From positions 1,240,001 to 1,304,000 of the forward strand of contig NZ_CP080598.1 in NCBI RefSeq assembly GCF_019598945.1: a stretch of 64,000 bases of DNA, written 5' to 3'. The notes under the pieces were generated by a model. That model did not search any database and was not told the DNA's origin. It saw only the letters and a list, made by a program, of their open reading frames with translations. The stretch is from Sphaerospermopsis torques-reginae ITEP-024. Lineage in GTDB: Bacteria > Cyanobacteriota > Cyanobacteriia > Cyanobacteriales > Nostocaceae. The position numbers were made by a program, and so were the translations under genes. Below, in pieces: positions 53,586 through 64,000 of the stretch (the stretch's first letter is position 1; each line of letters begins with the position of its first letter).

Positions 53586-53658
53586 AGGACTTAGGGAAGT
53601 AGTTTTTAGTTAGCACTGTAAGCAAATCCCAACTATTTTAATATGAGTGTAAGTAATT

Positions 53659-55068
53659 ATGAACAGTGAAAAATTAGATTTGAAGACTAAATTGGCTTAT
53701 GGTGCTGGAGATTTAGGTCCGGCGATTACTTCTAATATTGCCATCTTTTATTTACTGTTGTTTTTTACTAATGTAGCTGGTATTCCAGCGGGTTTAGCTG
53801 GCAGTATTTTGATGATTGGTAAGATTTGGGATGCTGTCAATGATCCGATTGTGGGGGTATTAACAGATAAAACTAAATCCCGTCGTTGGGGTCGTCGTTT
53901 ACCTTGGATGTTTTATGGTGCAATTCCTTTTGGTTTATTCTTTTTCTTACAATGGATTGTACCACAGTTTAGCCCCAATCAAAGTAATAATATTTGGCCA
54001 TTGTTTTGGTATTATGTGGCAATTGGGATCATGTCTCAGGCTTTTTTTACGATTGTGAATTTGCCTTATACAGCAATGACACCGGAATTAAGTCAAGATT
54101 ATGATGAAAGAACGAGTTTAAATAGTTTTCGGTTTACGTTTTCTATTGGTGGCAGTATTTTATCATTGATTTTCGCACAAATTGTATTTGCTGTAATTCG
54201 TGAACCACAACAACAATATTTAGTGTTAGCAGCAATATGTACTGTGATTTCGGTGTTATCCTTATATTGGTGCGTCTATGGAACAAGAAAGCGGATTCTT
54301 GCTTTTGAATCTAAACGTATTCAATTAGAACAACCAGCAGAAATTCCTTTTATAGAACAAATCAAAATTGCTTTCAGTAACAAACCTTTTTTATTCGTTA
54401 TCGCCATTTATCTTTTTTCTTGGTTAGGGGTACAAATTACAGCTACAGTCATTCCCTATTTTGTCATCTACTGTATGAAACTCAAAGATTCTCAAGTTCC
54501 TACAGTATTAATTGCTGTTCAAGGAACTGCTTTATTAATGTTATTTGTTTGGAGTTATTTAAGTAAAAGATTTGGTAAAAAAATCGTTTATTTTTTGGGT
54601 ATGACTTTATGGATCATTGCTGCTGCGGGATTATTTTTTCTCCAATCAAATCAAATAGGTTTAATGTATTTTATGGCTGTTATGGCTGGTTGTGGAGTTT
54701 CCACAGCTTATTTAATTCCTTGGTCTATGATTCCCGATGTTATAGAATTAGATGAACTGCAAACCGGACAAAGAAGGGAAGGAGTATTTTATGGTTTTAT
54801 GGTCTTATTACAAAAATTTGGTTTAGCATTTGGTTTATTTGTAGTCGGTAATGCTTTACAAGTTTCTGGGTTTAAGGAAACTATAGCCGGACAAGGTACA
54901 CCCATACAACCCGATTCCGCATTGTCTGCTATTAGAATTATAGTTGGACCAGTACCCACAATTTGTTTAATTTTCGGTTTAATTTTGACTTTTTTCTATC
55001 CTATTACCCGTGAAATGCACGCGGAAATTATGTTGAAGTTACAAGAGAGGAGAGATAAAATTGGGTAA
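53659..55068 (+). CDS. GPH-type sugar/cation symporter (MFS_2)
   Basis: This 469-residue membrane protein has about twelve hydrophobic segments. The N-terminal KLAYGAGDLGPAITSNI and the loop GKIWDAVNDPIVGVLTDKTKSRRWGRRLPW near residue 60 are hallmarks of the glycoside-pentoside-hexuronide family. AYLIPWSMIPDVIELDELQTGQRREGVFYGF near residue 355 is the second conserved loop. It would import a sugar or related compound with Na+ or H+; in some cyanobacteria such proteins move lysophospholipid-like substrates. Substrate unknown. Confidence 0.87.
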   Translation: MNSEKLDLKTKLAYGAGDLGPAITSNIAIFYLLLFFTNVAGIPAGLAGSILMIGKIWDAVNDPIVGVLTDKTKSRRWGRRLPWMFYGAIPFGLFFFLQWIVPQFSPNQSNNIWPLFWYYVAIGIMSQAFFTIVNLPYTAMTPELSQDYDERTSLNSFRFTFSIGGSILSLIFAQIVFAVIREPQQQYLVLAAICTVISVLSLYWCVYGTRKRILAFESKRIQLEQPAEIPFIEQIKIAFSNKPFLFVIAIYLFSWLGVQITATVIPYFVIYCMKLKDSQVPTVLIAVQGTALLMLFVWSYLSKRFGKKIVYFLGMTLWIIAAAGLFFLQSNQIGLMYFMAVMAGCGVSTAYLIPWSMIPDVIELDELQTGQRREGVFYGFMVLLQKFGLAFGLFVVGNALQVSGFKETIAGQGTPIQPDSALSAIRIIVGPVPTICLIFGLILTFFYPITREMHAEIMLKLQERRDKIG

Positions 55069-55096
55069 TAGTGAAAATGTAAATGTTACCTACTAA

Positions 55097-55834
55097 CTAT
55101 TTCCAACACTCAATCCCAATTAAAGGGATACACTCTAGAAAATCCTGCCAAAATTCTTGCCCAAATTCTGCTATACCTTCAGGAGAAACTAGCGGTTTTT
55201 GCCAACGAATATTTTTAAAACCAACATCTGCAAATACTTTCTGATGTGTATCTTGGCTGATGTAATAATTATCAAAACTAAATTCCTGACCATCTACAAA
55301 AAATGTATACTTGATTGCTGTTCCTGGTTGCAGAGGTTGGGAAATAGTTTTAATAAATCCATATTTCTCAGTTTTAAGATAAGAACTTGGAGGCTGTTCA
55401 CTATTATTGTTTAATGTCACAAAATGCCCTCCTATTTTGAGATTATTAAATATGGTTTGTGACATTTTTAATAATTGTGTTTTAGTTTGGGCATAATTCA
55501 GTAAATAAGAAGCAACAACTAGATCAAAATCTCCAATTTTTCCTAGTTCTAGCACATCAGCAACAATATATTGAATATCAAGTTTTTGTTTGCTTTCTTG
55601 TTTTCTTGCTAGTTCTACCATTTTTTCAGAAATATCAACCCCAACCACCAGAGAAGCACCTTTTTCTTTAAACTGTCTACTATACCATCCTTCTCCACAA
55701 GCTAAGTCAAGAACTGATTTTTCTGTTAAATCACCAAGCATATTAAAATATGTATATGTTTCAATATATAGGCGAATCGGCAACTCTTTGGATTTTTTAT
55801 ATTCTTGGGCTATGCTATCGTAATACTGTACCAT
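55097..55834 (-). CDS. Class I SAM-dependent methyltransferase
   Basis: This 245-residue protein has the Rossmann-like methyltransferase fold. Motif I VLDLACGEGWYSRQF near residue 40 binds SAM, VVGVDISEKMVELA follows with the acidic residue for ribose, and FDLVVASYLLNYA is motif IV. The target cannot be deduced. The stop lies 28 bases from the convergent symporter gene stop. Confidence 0.85.
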   Translation of the reverse strand: MVQYYDSIAQEYKKSKELPIRLYIETYTYFNMLGDLTEKSVLDLACGEGWYSRQFKEKGASLVVGVDISEKMVELARKQESKQKLDIQYIVADVLELGKIGDFDLVVASYLLNYAQTKTQLLKMSQTIFNNLKIGGHFVTLNNNSEQPPSSYLKTEKYGFIKTISQPLQPGTAIKYTFFVDGQEFSFDNYYISQDTHQKVFADVGFKNIRWQKPLVSPEGIAEFGQEFWQDFLECIPLIGIECWK

Positions 55835-55894
55835 TTTTCAATCACTGAATAACTATATTTATAGTTAAATTACTAAAGCAAATTTATCCATCTG

Positions 55895-57088
55895 TTATTG
55901 GATATATCCTAAAATTTTAACACCCCAACCAATTAAACCACCACCTAAAACTAACCATGCAGCATTAATTTGATAACGAATAGCTAAAACCGCAGAAATT
56001 AAGAAAATAATTAATCCTAAAAAATCCACATAAGGCACTTTTTCAAAAGTTAAAGTTGTGATTCCTAATTCTAAGGTAGTCACTACCATCAAAGCTACAG
56101 CACTAACATTAACCGCATCTAAAAAAGCCCTTGTCCAAGATGAAGCACGTAATTTAGGAATGAGAGGATTTAAAATAGCAACAAATAAAAATGAAGGAAG
56201 AAAAATTCCCGCCGTTGCCACAACTGCACCAGGTAAACCGGAAATTATATATCCGATAAATGTAGCAGTAGAAAGCACAGGACCAGGCGTAAATTGACCA
56301 ATTGCAACAGCATCTAATAATTGTTTTTGTGTTAACCATTGATATTCATCTACTAACCCACCTTGCAAAAATGCTATTAACAAATAACCACCACCAAACA
56401 ACACACTACCAACTTTAAGGAAAAATAAACCCAATTTCCACAAAGGAACAACGGGAGTTATAGTTATTTTTGGCAAGGTTGTAGCCAGAGTAAAAGCAGT
56501 AATTATTAAATTAGTTTGATTACTGTTTTGATGATTGTTTTGATTACTTTTATGTAACCAAATCATTCCCAAAATTCCACCTATTAATAAAGCAATAACT
56601 TCATTAATATTACCCAACCAATTAATTAAACCAACTGCAACCGCAATTATTAGTAATTTTTGGGTTTTTACTGCTTTTTTCGCCAACCTCCAAAGGGCAT
56701 TAAAGATAATCCCTAAAACCGCAGGTTTTATTCCATAAAGTAAGGGTGAAAATTCGGGTAAAGTCCCATAATTAACATAAACCCAAGCTAATAAACCTGT
56801 AATTAAAACCGCAGGTAAAATAAAACAAACACCCGCAACAATTAACCCTAACCATCCAGCGTAAATATAACCAATGTGAATGGCCATTTCCGTGGAATTT
56901 GGACCAGGAATTAAATTAGTTGCACCCAACAAGTCTAAAAAATGATCCTGTGTTAACCACTGACGACGTTTTACAACTTCATCTTCTATCATGGCAATAT
57001 GGGCAACTGGACCCCCAAAACCAATCACACCTAGTTTAAAAAAGAGTTTTGCGACTTCACTTAACCGAGTTAATGGTAAGTGATTCAT
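55895..57088 (-). CDS. chrA: Chromate efflux transporter ChrA
   Basis: This 397-residue membrane protein is made of two homologous chromate-transporter halves. The first carries KLGVIGFGGPVAHIAMI and LGATNLIPGPNSTEMAIHIG; the second carries KVGSVLFGGGYLLIAFLQ and AVAIGQFTPGPVLSTATFIGY. The family exports chromate, probably by proton exchange. A His/Asn/Gln-rich link (NQNNHQNSNQTN) joins the halves. It is a single gene, with no regulator adjacent. Confidence 0.92.
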   Translation of the reverse strand: MNHLPLTRLSEVAKLFFKLGVIGFGGPVAHIAMIEDEVVKRRQWLTQDHFLDLLGATNLIPGPNSTEMAIHIGYIYAGWLGLIVAGVCFILPAVLITGLLAWVYVNYGTLPEFSPLLYGIKPAVLGIIFNALWRLAKKAVKTQKLLIIAVAVGLINWLGNINEVIALLIGGILGMIWLHKSNQNNHQNSNQTNLIITAFTLATTLPKITITPVVPLWKLGLFFLKVGSVLFGGGYLLIAFLQGGLVDEYQWLTQKQLLDAVAIGQFTPGPVLSTATFIGYIISGLPGAVVATAGIFLPSFLFVAILNPLIPKLRASSWTRAFLDAVNVSAVALMVVTTLELGITTLTFEKVPYVDFLGLIIFLISAVLAIRYQINAAWLVLGGGLIGWGVKILGYIQ

Positions 57089-57148
57089 ATTGTTTATAGC
57101 AATTCCTAAATATGTATTTTAACTGAATTTTTAAAACATTTGCAAAAA

Positions 57149-58177
57149 CTAAGTAAATTCAGAAAACATTGCTGCTCGTGCATTTACAGCAGTATCTGTA
57201 AAGTCACTAAATAGCCCATCTATCCCTAATTCAAAAAATAGTTTATATTCTTCTTGAGGATTATCTTGAAAATCTAAAGGTAAGAAGTAATTTTCATTGC
57301 GGAATGTCCAAGCATGAACTAATAAATTTTCTTTATGGGCATGGTTAACTAAGGATGTGGGTGATATTAATTTCCCTTGACTATCTCTGGGAATTATTAA
57401 GTTTTTATTGACTCCTATTGCTTGTGCATATTCAGCGATTTTTCTTAATCCTGCTGGTTTGCTCATGTGTTGATAGGTGCGGGGATTATCACTCATGACA
57501 AAATCATAGGGTTTACCTGAGTCGTTGATTAATTGTACTAAAGGTATATTTGTTTTTTTGGCTAATGTTTTCAGGTTACTAACTTCAAATGATTGAATAA
57601 ATACTGGTACATGAGTCTTTTCTAAAGCTGTTAATAAGGGTGTTTCTAATTGTAGATCAATTGATTGAAAGTAAGTTGGATGTTTTGTTTCTGGGTAAAT
57701 CCCAATTTTGCGATTTTTTTCTATACTTTTCTTTTCAGCTAAATCAATGATTTCCTCTAGGGTGGGAATTGTGTAAATTCCATTGTATTTTGTGTTAAAA
57801 GAACGTAGTTGGGGAATGCGTTCTTGCGCTCTTAATGTTTTGATTTCTGCTAAGGTAAAATCTTCGGTAAACCAACCTGTTATAATTTCCCCATCAATGA
57901 TTTTCGTAGTTCGCAAATGAGCAAATTCAGGATGTTCAGCAATATCTGTAGTTGCTGATATTTCATTTTCATGACGTGCAATTAAAACTCCATCTTTGGT
58001 AATCACTAAATCTGGTTCAATATAATCAGCACCTAATTCAATTGCTAATTGATATGCTGCTAATGTATGTTCGGGGCGGTATCCACTTGCACCACGATGA
58101 GCTATAATAATAGGTACTTGATTTGTGAATGTGGAATCTCTAAAATTGTCCATAAGATAGTGTTTATTATTTTCCAT
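57149..58177 (-). CDS. Glycerophosphodiester phosphodiesterase
   Basis: This 342-residue enzyme of the GDPD family cleaves glycerophosphodiesters from lipid turnover to glycerol-3-phosphate and alcohol. PIIIAHRGASGYRPEHTLAAY near residue 22 holds the catalytic His and Arg, and GADYIEPDLVITKDGVLIARHE near residue 50 has the metal-binding Glu and Asp and second catalytic His. The ending FFELGIDGLFSDFTDTA is typical. No signal peptide is evident, unlike periplasmic GlpQ. The start could also be the Met at residue 9. It is divergent from ligA, 40 bases apart. Confidence 0.9.
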   Translation of the reverse strand: MENNKHYLMDNFRDSTFTNQVPIIIAHRGASGYRPEHTLAAYQLAIELGADYIEPDLVITKDGVLIARHENEISATTDIAEHPEFAHLRTTKIIDGEIITGWFTEDFTLAEIKTLRAQERIPQLRSFNTKYNGIYTIPTLEEIIDLAEKKSIEKNRKIGIYPETKHPTYFQSIDLQLETPLLTALEKTHVPVFIQSFEVSNLKTLAKKTNIPLVQLINDSGKPYDFVMSDNPRTYQHMSKPAGLRKIAEYAQAIGVNKNLIIPRDSQGKLISPTSLVNHAHKENLLVHAWTFRNENYFLPLDFQDNPQEEYKLFFELGIDGLFSDFTDTAVNARAAMFSEFT

Positions 58178-58196
58178 GAATAGGGATAATTATTAA

Positions 58197-60272
<2,076 letters not shown>

Positions 60273-60519
60273 TATGAAAACTTCATAATTGATAATCAAT
60301 AATTCATAATTAGGTGACAAATAATGATTTAAAATCTACTTGAAACCAGTCCTCTGACAACAGTACAAGGAATCCAACCCTTGTAAATGATGTTTTAAAT
60401 TATGAACTATTAATTACTAATGATTAATCATGTTGAAATATACCCGTATCACATAATCAATGGCAGGAAATAATTATCTATTCTTCAATCCTGAATCTGC
60501 CAGTGATCTAACTTGTATT

Positions 60520-60683
60520 GGGAGCATACCAAGTTTGCCAAAATAAACGCACCCACACCAAAAACTCTCGCTTAACTCTCTTACCTTTGTGTCCTTTGCG
60601 CCCTTTGCGGTTCAATCATATCAGACCCTTGGATCATTTTATGTCGTTAGATAAAAATAAATTTACACATTTGGGATGCTCCC
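60520..60683. mobile_element. MITE family E copy 2, 8-base target duplication
   Basis: This 164-base element is the reverse complement of the one at 52169-52331, with ends GGGAGCATACCAAG and TTTGGGATGCTCCC. It is flanked by CTTGTATT on both sides (60512-60519 and 60684-60691). It shares the GTTCAATCATAT and TTTACACATTTGGG segments. The rest of the 525-base spacer 60273-60797 is A+T-rich with decayed repeats and no gene. Confidence 0.9.
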
Positions 60684-60797
60684 CTTGTATTCTTTTAAAA
60701 AAATGATATCATCACGGGTTAATGACTCATAATCACTTTTTTCCTATTCCCCATTCCCAAACCTAAAATATATGATAAATAATCCCATGAAATTAAT

Positions 60798-61721
60798 ATG
60801 ATACATCAAACTTCTGGCCGCTGGCGTTTAGGACTAAGTTTATCGTTACTCACAGTTTTTTTATGGGGAATTTTACCAATTGCCTTAAAGGTAACACTAC
60901 AAGTTTTAGATGTCTACACCGTTATTTGGTTTCGGTTTTTGATGTCGTTTATATTGCTGGCAATTTATTTATCTGTACAAAAAAAATTACCAACAGTAGA
61001 ACAACTACGCTCTAGTTCGGGAAAATTATTAGCAATAGCGACAATATTTTTGGGAGGAAATTATCTTCTCTTCATGCAAGGTTTAGCATTAACAACTGCT
61101 GCTAATGCGGAAGTGATAATTCAGTTATCTACTGTGTTATTAGGTTTTGGGGGTTTAGTTATTTTTAGAGAACGTTATACATTATGGCAATGGTTTGGTG
61201 TTAGTGTCTTAACTTTAGGGTTTTTGTTATTTTTTAAAGCTCAAATTACCAATTTAATTACAGCCCAAGGACAATATCTTGTAGGTAGTGGATTACTTGT
61301 ATTAGGTGCTGTTTCCTGGGCTATTTATGCCTTGGCACAAAAGCAACTATTACAATCTTTATCTTCTTATCATATTATGCTAATTATTTATGGCGGATGT
61401 ACTTTATTATTTACGCCATTTACGAAAATAAATAAAATTTTTACTCTCGATATTTTGCATTTATCAATGTTATTATTTTGTGGTTTAAATACCTTAATTG
61501 CCTATGGTTCTTTTGCTGAATCTTTAGAACATTGGGAAGCTTCCAGAGTCAGTGCAGTTTTAGCTTTAGCTCCCATAGTCACTTTAATAGCTGTGGAGTT
61601 GGTAGCGGGTATTTTTCCCCAGCTTATTCCCCCAGAAAACATTACCTTAATAGGAATTATTGGCGCTTTATTAGTTGTTTCTGGTTCAGTGGCGATCGCT
61701 TTGGGTAAGTCTGGAAAATAG
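60798..61721 (+). CDS. EamA/DMT-family transporter
   Basis: This 307-residue protein has ten hydrophobic segments in two EamA halves, the second beginning near residue 165 (LVGSGLLVLGAVSWAIYALAQ). ALTTAANAEVIIQLSTVLLGFGG and LEHWEASRVSAVLALAPIVTLIAVEL are the typical fourth and ninth membrane regions. Members export metabolites such as amino acids. Substrate unknown. Single gene. Confidence 0.88.
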   Translation: MIHQTSGRWRLGLSLSLLTVFLWGILPIALKVTLQVLDVYTVIWFRFLMSFILLAIYLSVQKKLPTVEQLRSSSGKLLAIATIFLGGNYLLFMQGLALTTAANAEVIIQLSTVLLGFGGLVIFRERYTLWQWFGVSVLTLGFLLFFKAQITNLITAQGQYLVGSGLLVLGAVSWAIYALAQKQLLQSLSSYHIMLIIYGGCTLLFTPFTKINKIFTLDILHLSMLLFCGLNTLIAYGSFAESLEHWEASRVSAVLALAPIVTLIAVELVAGIFPQLIPPENITLIGIIGALLVVSGSVAIALGKSGK

Positions 61722-62244
61722 AATTTACTGGAAAATTCAGAATTTACGAAGTTTTTTCAAATAGTTCTTCTCTAAATAGATCAACATAATTAAACGTAAA
61801 ATAATATGTGGATAGATCCCTGACTTCTTGAAGAAGTCGGTGATCTGAGTCTGAGGTTTTTTTAATGTTGAGTTACTGCTCAAAAACAAAAATATCTGAT
61901 TTGGCAGTATCCTGCAATACAAAAAACATAATTTTTATAAAAAATTAAACATTTTTTAGATTGATTTGCGCTTCAAAGCTACATCATAAATACTGAGGTA
62001 AGAGTTTATTTGATTTACTAAAATTCTAGCTGAATATATATCTATATAAATCAATATAACCTAGTAAATTCAGGTAAATATTGCCCTGTTCATTAAATAG
62101 GTAAATTTTATGTCAACAGATAAAAAAGCTCAAAACTATCCAGAAAACATAGACAACCAATTGTATATAAATTAATCTACAGGGTGTTTGAATAACTACC
62201 AAATTTAACGCCGTGCTAAACAATATCACTGAAAAATTTGAGCG
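61722..62244. other. A+T-rich spacer with one palindromic repeat
   Basis: Apart from the hairpin at 61814-61847 this 523-base spacer is plain A+T-rich DNA. I see no gene; frames on either strand are short and low-complexity. The promoter of the following hydrolase should lie in its last 150 bases. Confidence 0.4.
61814..61847. repeat. Palindromic repeat, compact copy 3 (hairpin)
   Basis: AGATCCCTGACTTCTT pairs with AAGAAGTCGGTGATCT with no spacer and two mismatches. This is the short form of the elements at 3852 and 49364. A T-run (61857-61863) follows ten bases later, so it may end transcription from the EamA gene. Confidence 0.6.
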
Positions 62245-64000
62245 ATGAATAGTTTATTTGGTAATTTTTTCAGCAGCTTGAAAAAAAAATCCTTATTGCT
62301 GGTGCTGTCAATTTTGCTGCCGACATTTGGAATAAGTAATTCTGTGATGGCAGCCGAGAAAATTTATGTTTCTTATTCTGTCCTAGAAATTACCATTCCT
62401 GTGATGAGTTTAGAAACCTATACAAAAACGGGAATAATTGATGATAAATTAGCGGTTTATCAACAATATATTTCATCTGATAAACTGCAAGAATTACGCC
62501 AAATTTTACTCAGGAATGTCAAAATTACTCCCGCAGTTGCATCACAATTTCTCCACACACAGCAAGGTGAATTTATAGTGCAACGTTTGGCTAAACTAAT
62601 TACATCTAAATCTCCTGAAAATGAATCAGAAATTGAGGATTTACGTACTGCAATTATTTCAGCATCTGGGCAACCAGAAGGATTAACGTTATTAAATTTA
62701 TTACGAAATTATCCTAGTAGTAGTATTCGTCTTAACTTGGCTGATAGCTTGGAAATAGCTGCTGAAATAGAAAATATAATTAATGAAACTCAGCAAGCGA
62801 TCGCCATACTTCAACAACAATCAAAAATAGAAGCTGCTACTATCCCCAAGAAAAATTTATCCTTCTTAGCGAATTTACAAAATCCTGGTATTTTTACATT
62901 TAAAAAATCTACGCTGGAATTTTTTGATCTCACCAGAGAACGACATTTATTAACGGATATTTATATTCCCAATCTTCAAAATACCACACCAGTAATTGTG
63001 ATTTCTCACGGATTGGGTTTAGATAGCAGTAACTTTCGTTATTTAGCCAAACACTTAGCATCTCATGGATTTTCCGTTGTCGTCCCTAATCATCCTCATC
63101 TATTTTTCAACAATAGAAATAAGAGGAAATTACAAGAAGCAAATGAATTTATCAATAGACCTTTAGATATAAAATATATATTAGATCAACTAGAAAAAAC
63201 TAACCAGTCTGATGGTGAATTTAAAGGTAAATTAAATCTGCAACAAGTGGGAATATTTGGTCAGTCTTTTGGTGGTTATACTGCATTAGCTTTAGCCGGG
63301 GCAAAAATCAATTTTCAACAACTACAACAAGATTGTCAACCAGATGCGCTACAAGATACCTGGAATATGTCTTTATTGTTGCAATGTCGCGCTTTGGAAT
63401 TGCAAAATAAATCTACACAACAAGAGAATATTAATTTACGAGATCAGAGAATAAAAGCCGCGATAGCTGTTAACCCCATCACCAGTTCTATATTTGGTGA
63501 ATCTGGTTTAAATCAAATGCAAACTCCTGTGATGTTTATTGGTAGCAGTGAAGATACTGTAGCACCAGCTTTATATGAACAAATCCTACCTTTTTCTTGG
63601 TTAACTAATCCCCACAAATATCTTGTTATGCTTGTTGGTGCAACTCATTTTTCTAGCATTGGTAATAGTAACCCTGGAAGTCAACAAATAGCATTACCCC
63701 CAGACATGGTTGGTAATGCTTCTCAAGCGCGTGCTTACATCAATTCTTTAAGTTTGCCTTTTTTCCAAACTTTTGTATATCAAAAACCACAATATCTTCC
63801 CTACCTCAACGCTGGTTATGCTCAAACTATTTCCAGTCAATCTTTAGGTTTGAATCTCGTAAAATATCTGAAAAGTCCACAGTTAGCACCAATATTAGAG
63901 CATAATAATCAACCAGCTATACCCAAAAAAAAACTCTCTTTAACAATAGTCAGATGGGGATTTTGGATATTAAATATTGGTGTCTCCCTACTACATTTGT
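62245..64000 (+). CDS. Exported alpha/beta hydrolase with N-terminal DUF1400 (3' end outside window)
   Basis: The frame from ATG at 62245 is open to the window end, giving 585 residues so far. The N-terminus (basic, then LLLVLSILLPTFGISNSVMAAE) is a signal peptide with AxA-like cleavage near residue 37. The DUF1400 region follows (EKIYVSYSVLEITIPV to about residue 215). The alpha/beta hydrolase domain has the oxyanion loop VISHGLGLDSSNF, the nucleophile elbow GQSFGG with Ser341, an acidic residue in GSSEDTVAP and the histidine in GATHFSSI. A hydrophobic segment begins near the window end. Substrate unknown; lipase or esterase activity is likely. Confidence 0.85.
   Translation, partial: MNSLFGNFFSSLKKKSLLLVLSILLPTFGISNSVMAAEKIYVSYSVLEITIPVMSLETYTKTGIIDDKLAVYQQYISSDKLQELRQILLRNVKITPAVASQFLHTQQGEFIVQRLAKLITSKSPENESEIEDLRTAIISASGQPEGLTLLNLLRNYPSSSIRLNLADSLEIAAEIENIINETQQAIAILQQQSKIEAATIPKKNLSFLANLQNPGIFTFKKSTLEFFDLTRERHLLTDIYIPNLQNTTPVIVISHGLGLDSSNFRYLAKHLASHGFSVVVPNHPHLFFNNRNKRKLQEANEFINRPLDIKYILDQLEKTNQSDGEFKGKLNLQQVGIFGQSFGGYTALALAGAKINFQQLQQDCQPDALQDTWNMSLLLQCRALELQNKSTQQENINLRDQRIKAAIAVNPITSSIFGESGLNQMQTPVMFIGSSEDTVAPALYEQILPFSWLTNPHKYLVMLVGATHFSSIGNSNPGSQQIALPPDMVGNASQARAYINSLSLPFFQTFVYQKPQYLPYLNAGYAQTISSQSLGLNLVKYLKSPQLAPILEHNNQPAIPKKKLSLTIVRWGFWILNIGVSLLHL

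Noticed and set aside
61737-61922. A 61-residue frame on the minus strand after the EamA gene
   Set aside because: It runs through the palindromic repeat at 61814-61847 and is otherwise low-complexity A+T-rich sequence.

Overview
This window looks like the chromosome of a filamentous, probably heterocyst-forming cyanobacterium (Nostocales; Anabaena, Dolichospermum or Nostoc-like). The evidence is A+T-rich DNA with frequent HIP1 octamers (GCGATCGC), many arrays of tandem heptamers (STRR-type: TTGGTAA, CCCCAGT, TTTTGGA), several families of small palindromic or MITE-like elements between genes, and typical cyanobacterial proteins (DUF3326, DUF2256, two DUF29 proteins, a plant-type ferredoxin, a ParM-like chromosomal actin). 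Genus and species cannot be fixed from the sequence alone.

Layout. 0-1.2 kb: the end of an unknown gene, then an antitoxin-like gene overlapping a truncated PIN toxin, both set in a cluster of a dispersed repeat. 1.2-6 kb: Tat-exported phosphoesterase, Pro/Glu/Thr-rich membrane protein, ferredoxin, DUF3326 protein, CPBP protease. 6.3-8 kb: a ParM-like actin with a small partner resembling ParR. 8.2-15.3 kb: DedA protein, Gfo/Idh/MocA oxidoreductase, queC, isoaspartyl peptidase, a 51-residue DUF2256 protein, pyrD, and a membrane-tethered protein of unknown role. 15.5-18 kb: a tRNA-like relic and a decayed IS607-type element with an intact-looking tnpB and only the HTH stub of tnpA. 18-20.5 kb: NYN-domain protein and leuA. 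20.7-27 kb: a compact defence-like block with a Septu-type ATPase/HNH pair, a SnoaL-like protein, a RecQ-family helicase, and a convergent two-gene DUF262/HEPN operon. 27-37.7 kb: pheS, surE, an MBL-fold hydrolase, ribF, a MoxR ATPase, a truncated AAA ATPase fused in frame to a dihaem cytochrome c, and secA. 38-40.7 kb: two almost identical IS4-family elements in direct tandem. 41-44.3 kb: polyamine-type ABC genes potA-potD-potB, with no second permease (potC) in the window; the IS pair and scrambled DNA lie where it would be expected. 44.5-64 kb: penicillin-binding protein 2, a glycosyl-hydrolase-like/WG-repeat protein, an SLH/WG protein, two DUF29 proteins, an M15 peptidase, an AEC transporter, a phosphoribosyltransferase, a GPH-type symporter, a methyltransferase, chrA, a glycerophosphodiesterase, ligA, an EamA transporter and the start of a DUF1400-type alpha/beta hydrolase that runs off the end.

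Most genes are single housekeeping units separated by repeat-rich spacers. Multi-gene units that seem to work together are antitoxin/PIN, ParM/partner, Septu PtuA/PtuB, DUF262/HEPN and potA-potD-potB. The strongest candidate for an undercharacterised system is the DUF262-HEPN operon (25155-26938), because of its ATGA overlap, its visible HEPN R-x4-H motif and its place next to Septu and RecQ. The repeats have also shaped the genes: STRR arrays supply the same Gly-Asn-Arg-stop ending to two unrelated proteins (PyrD and PBP2) and create false in-frame upstream extensions on others.
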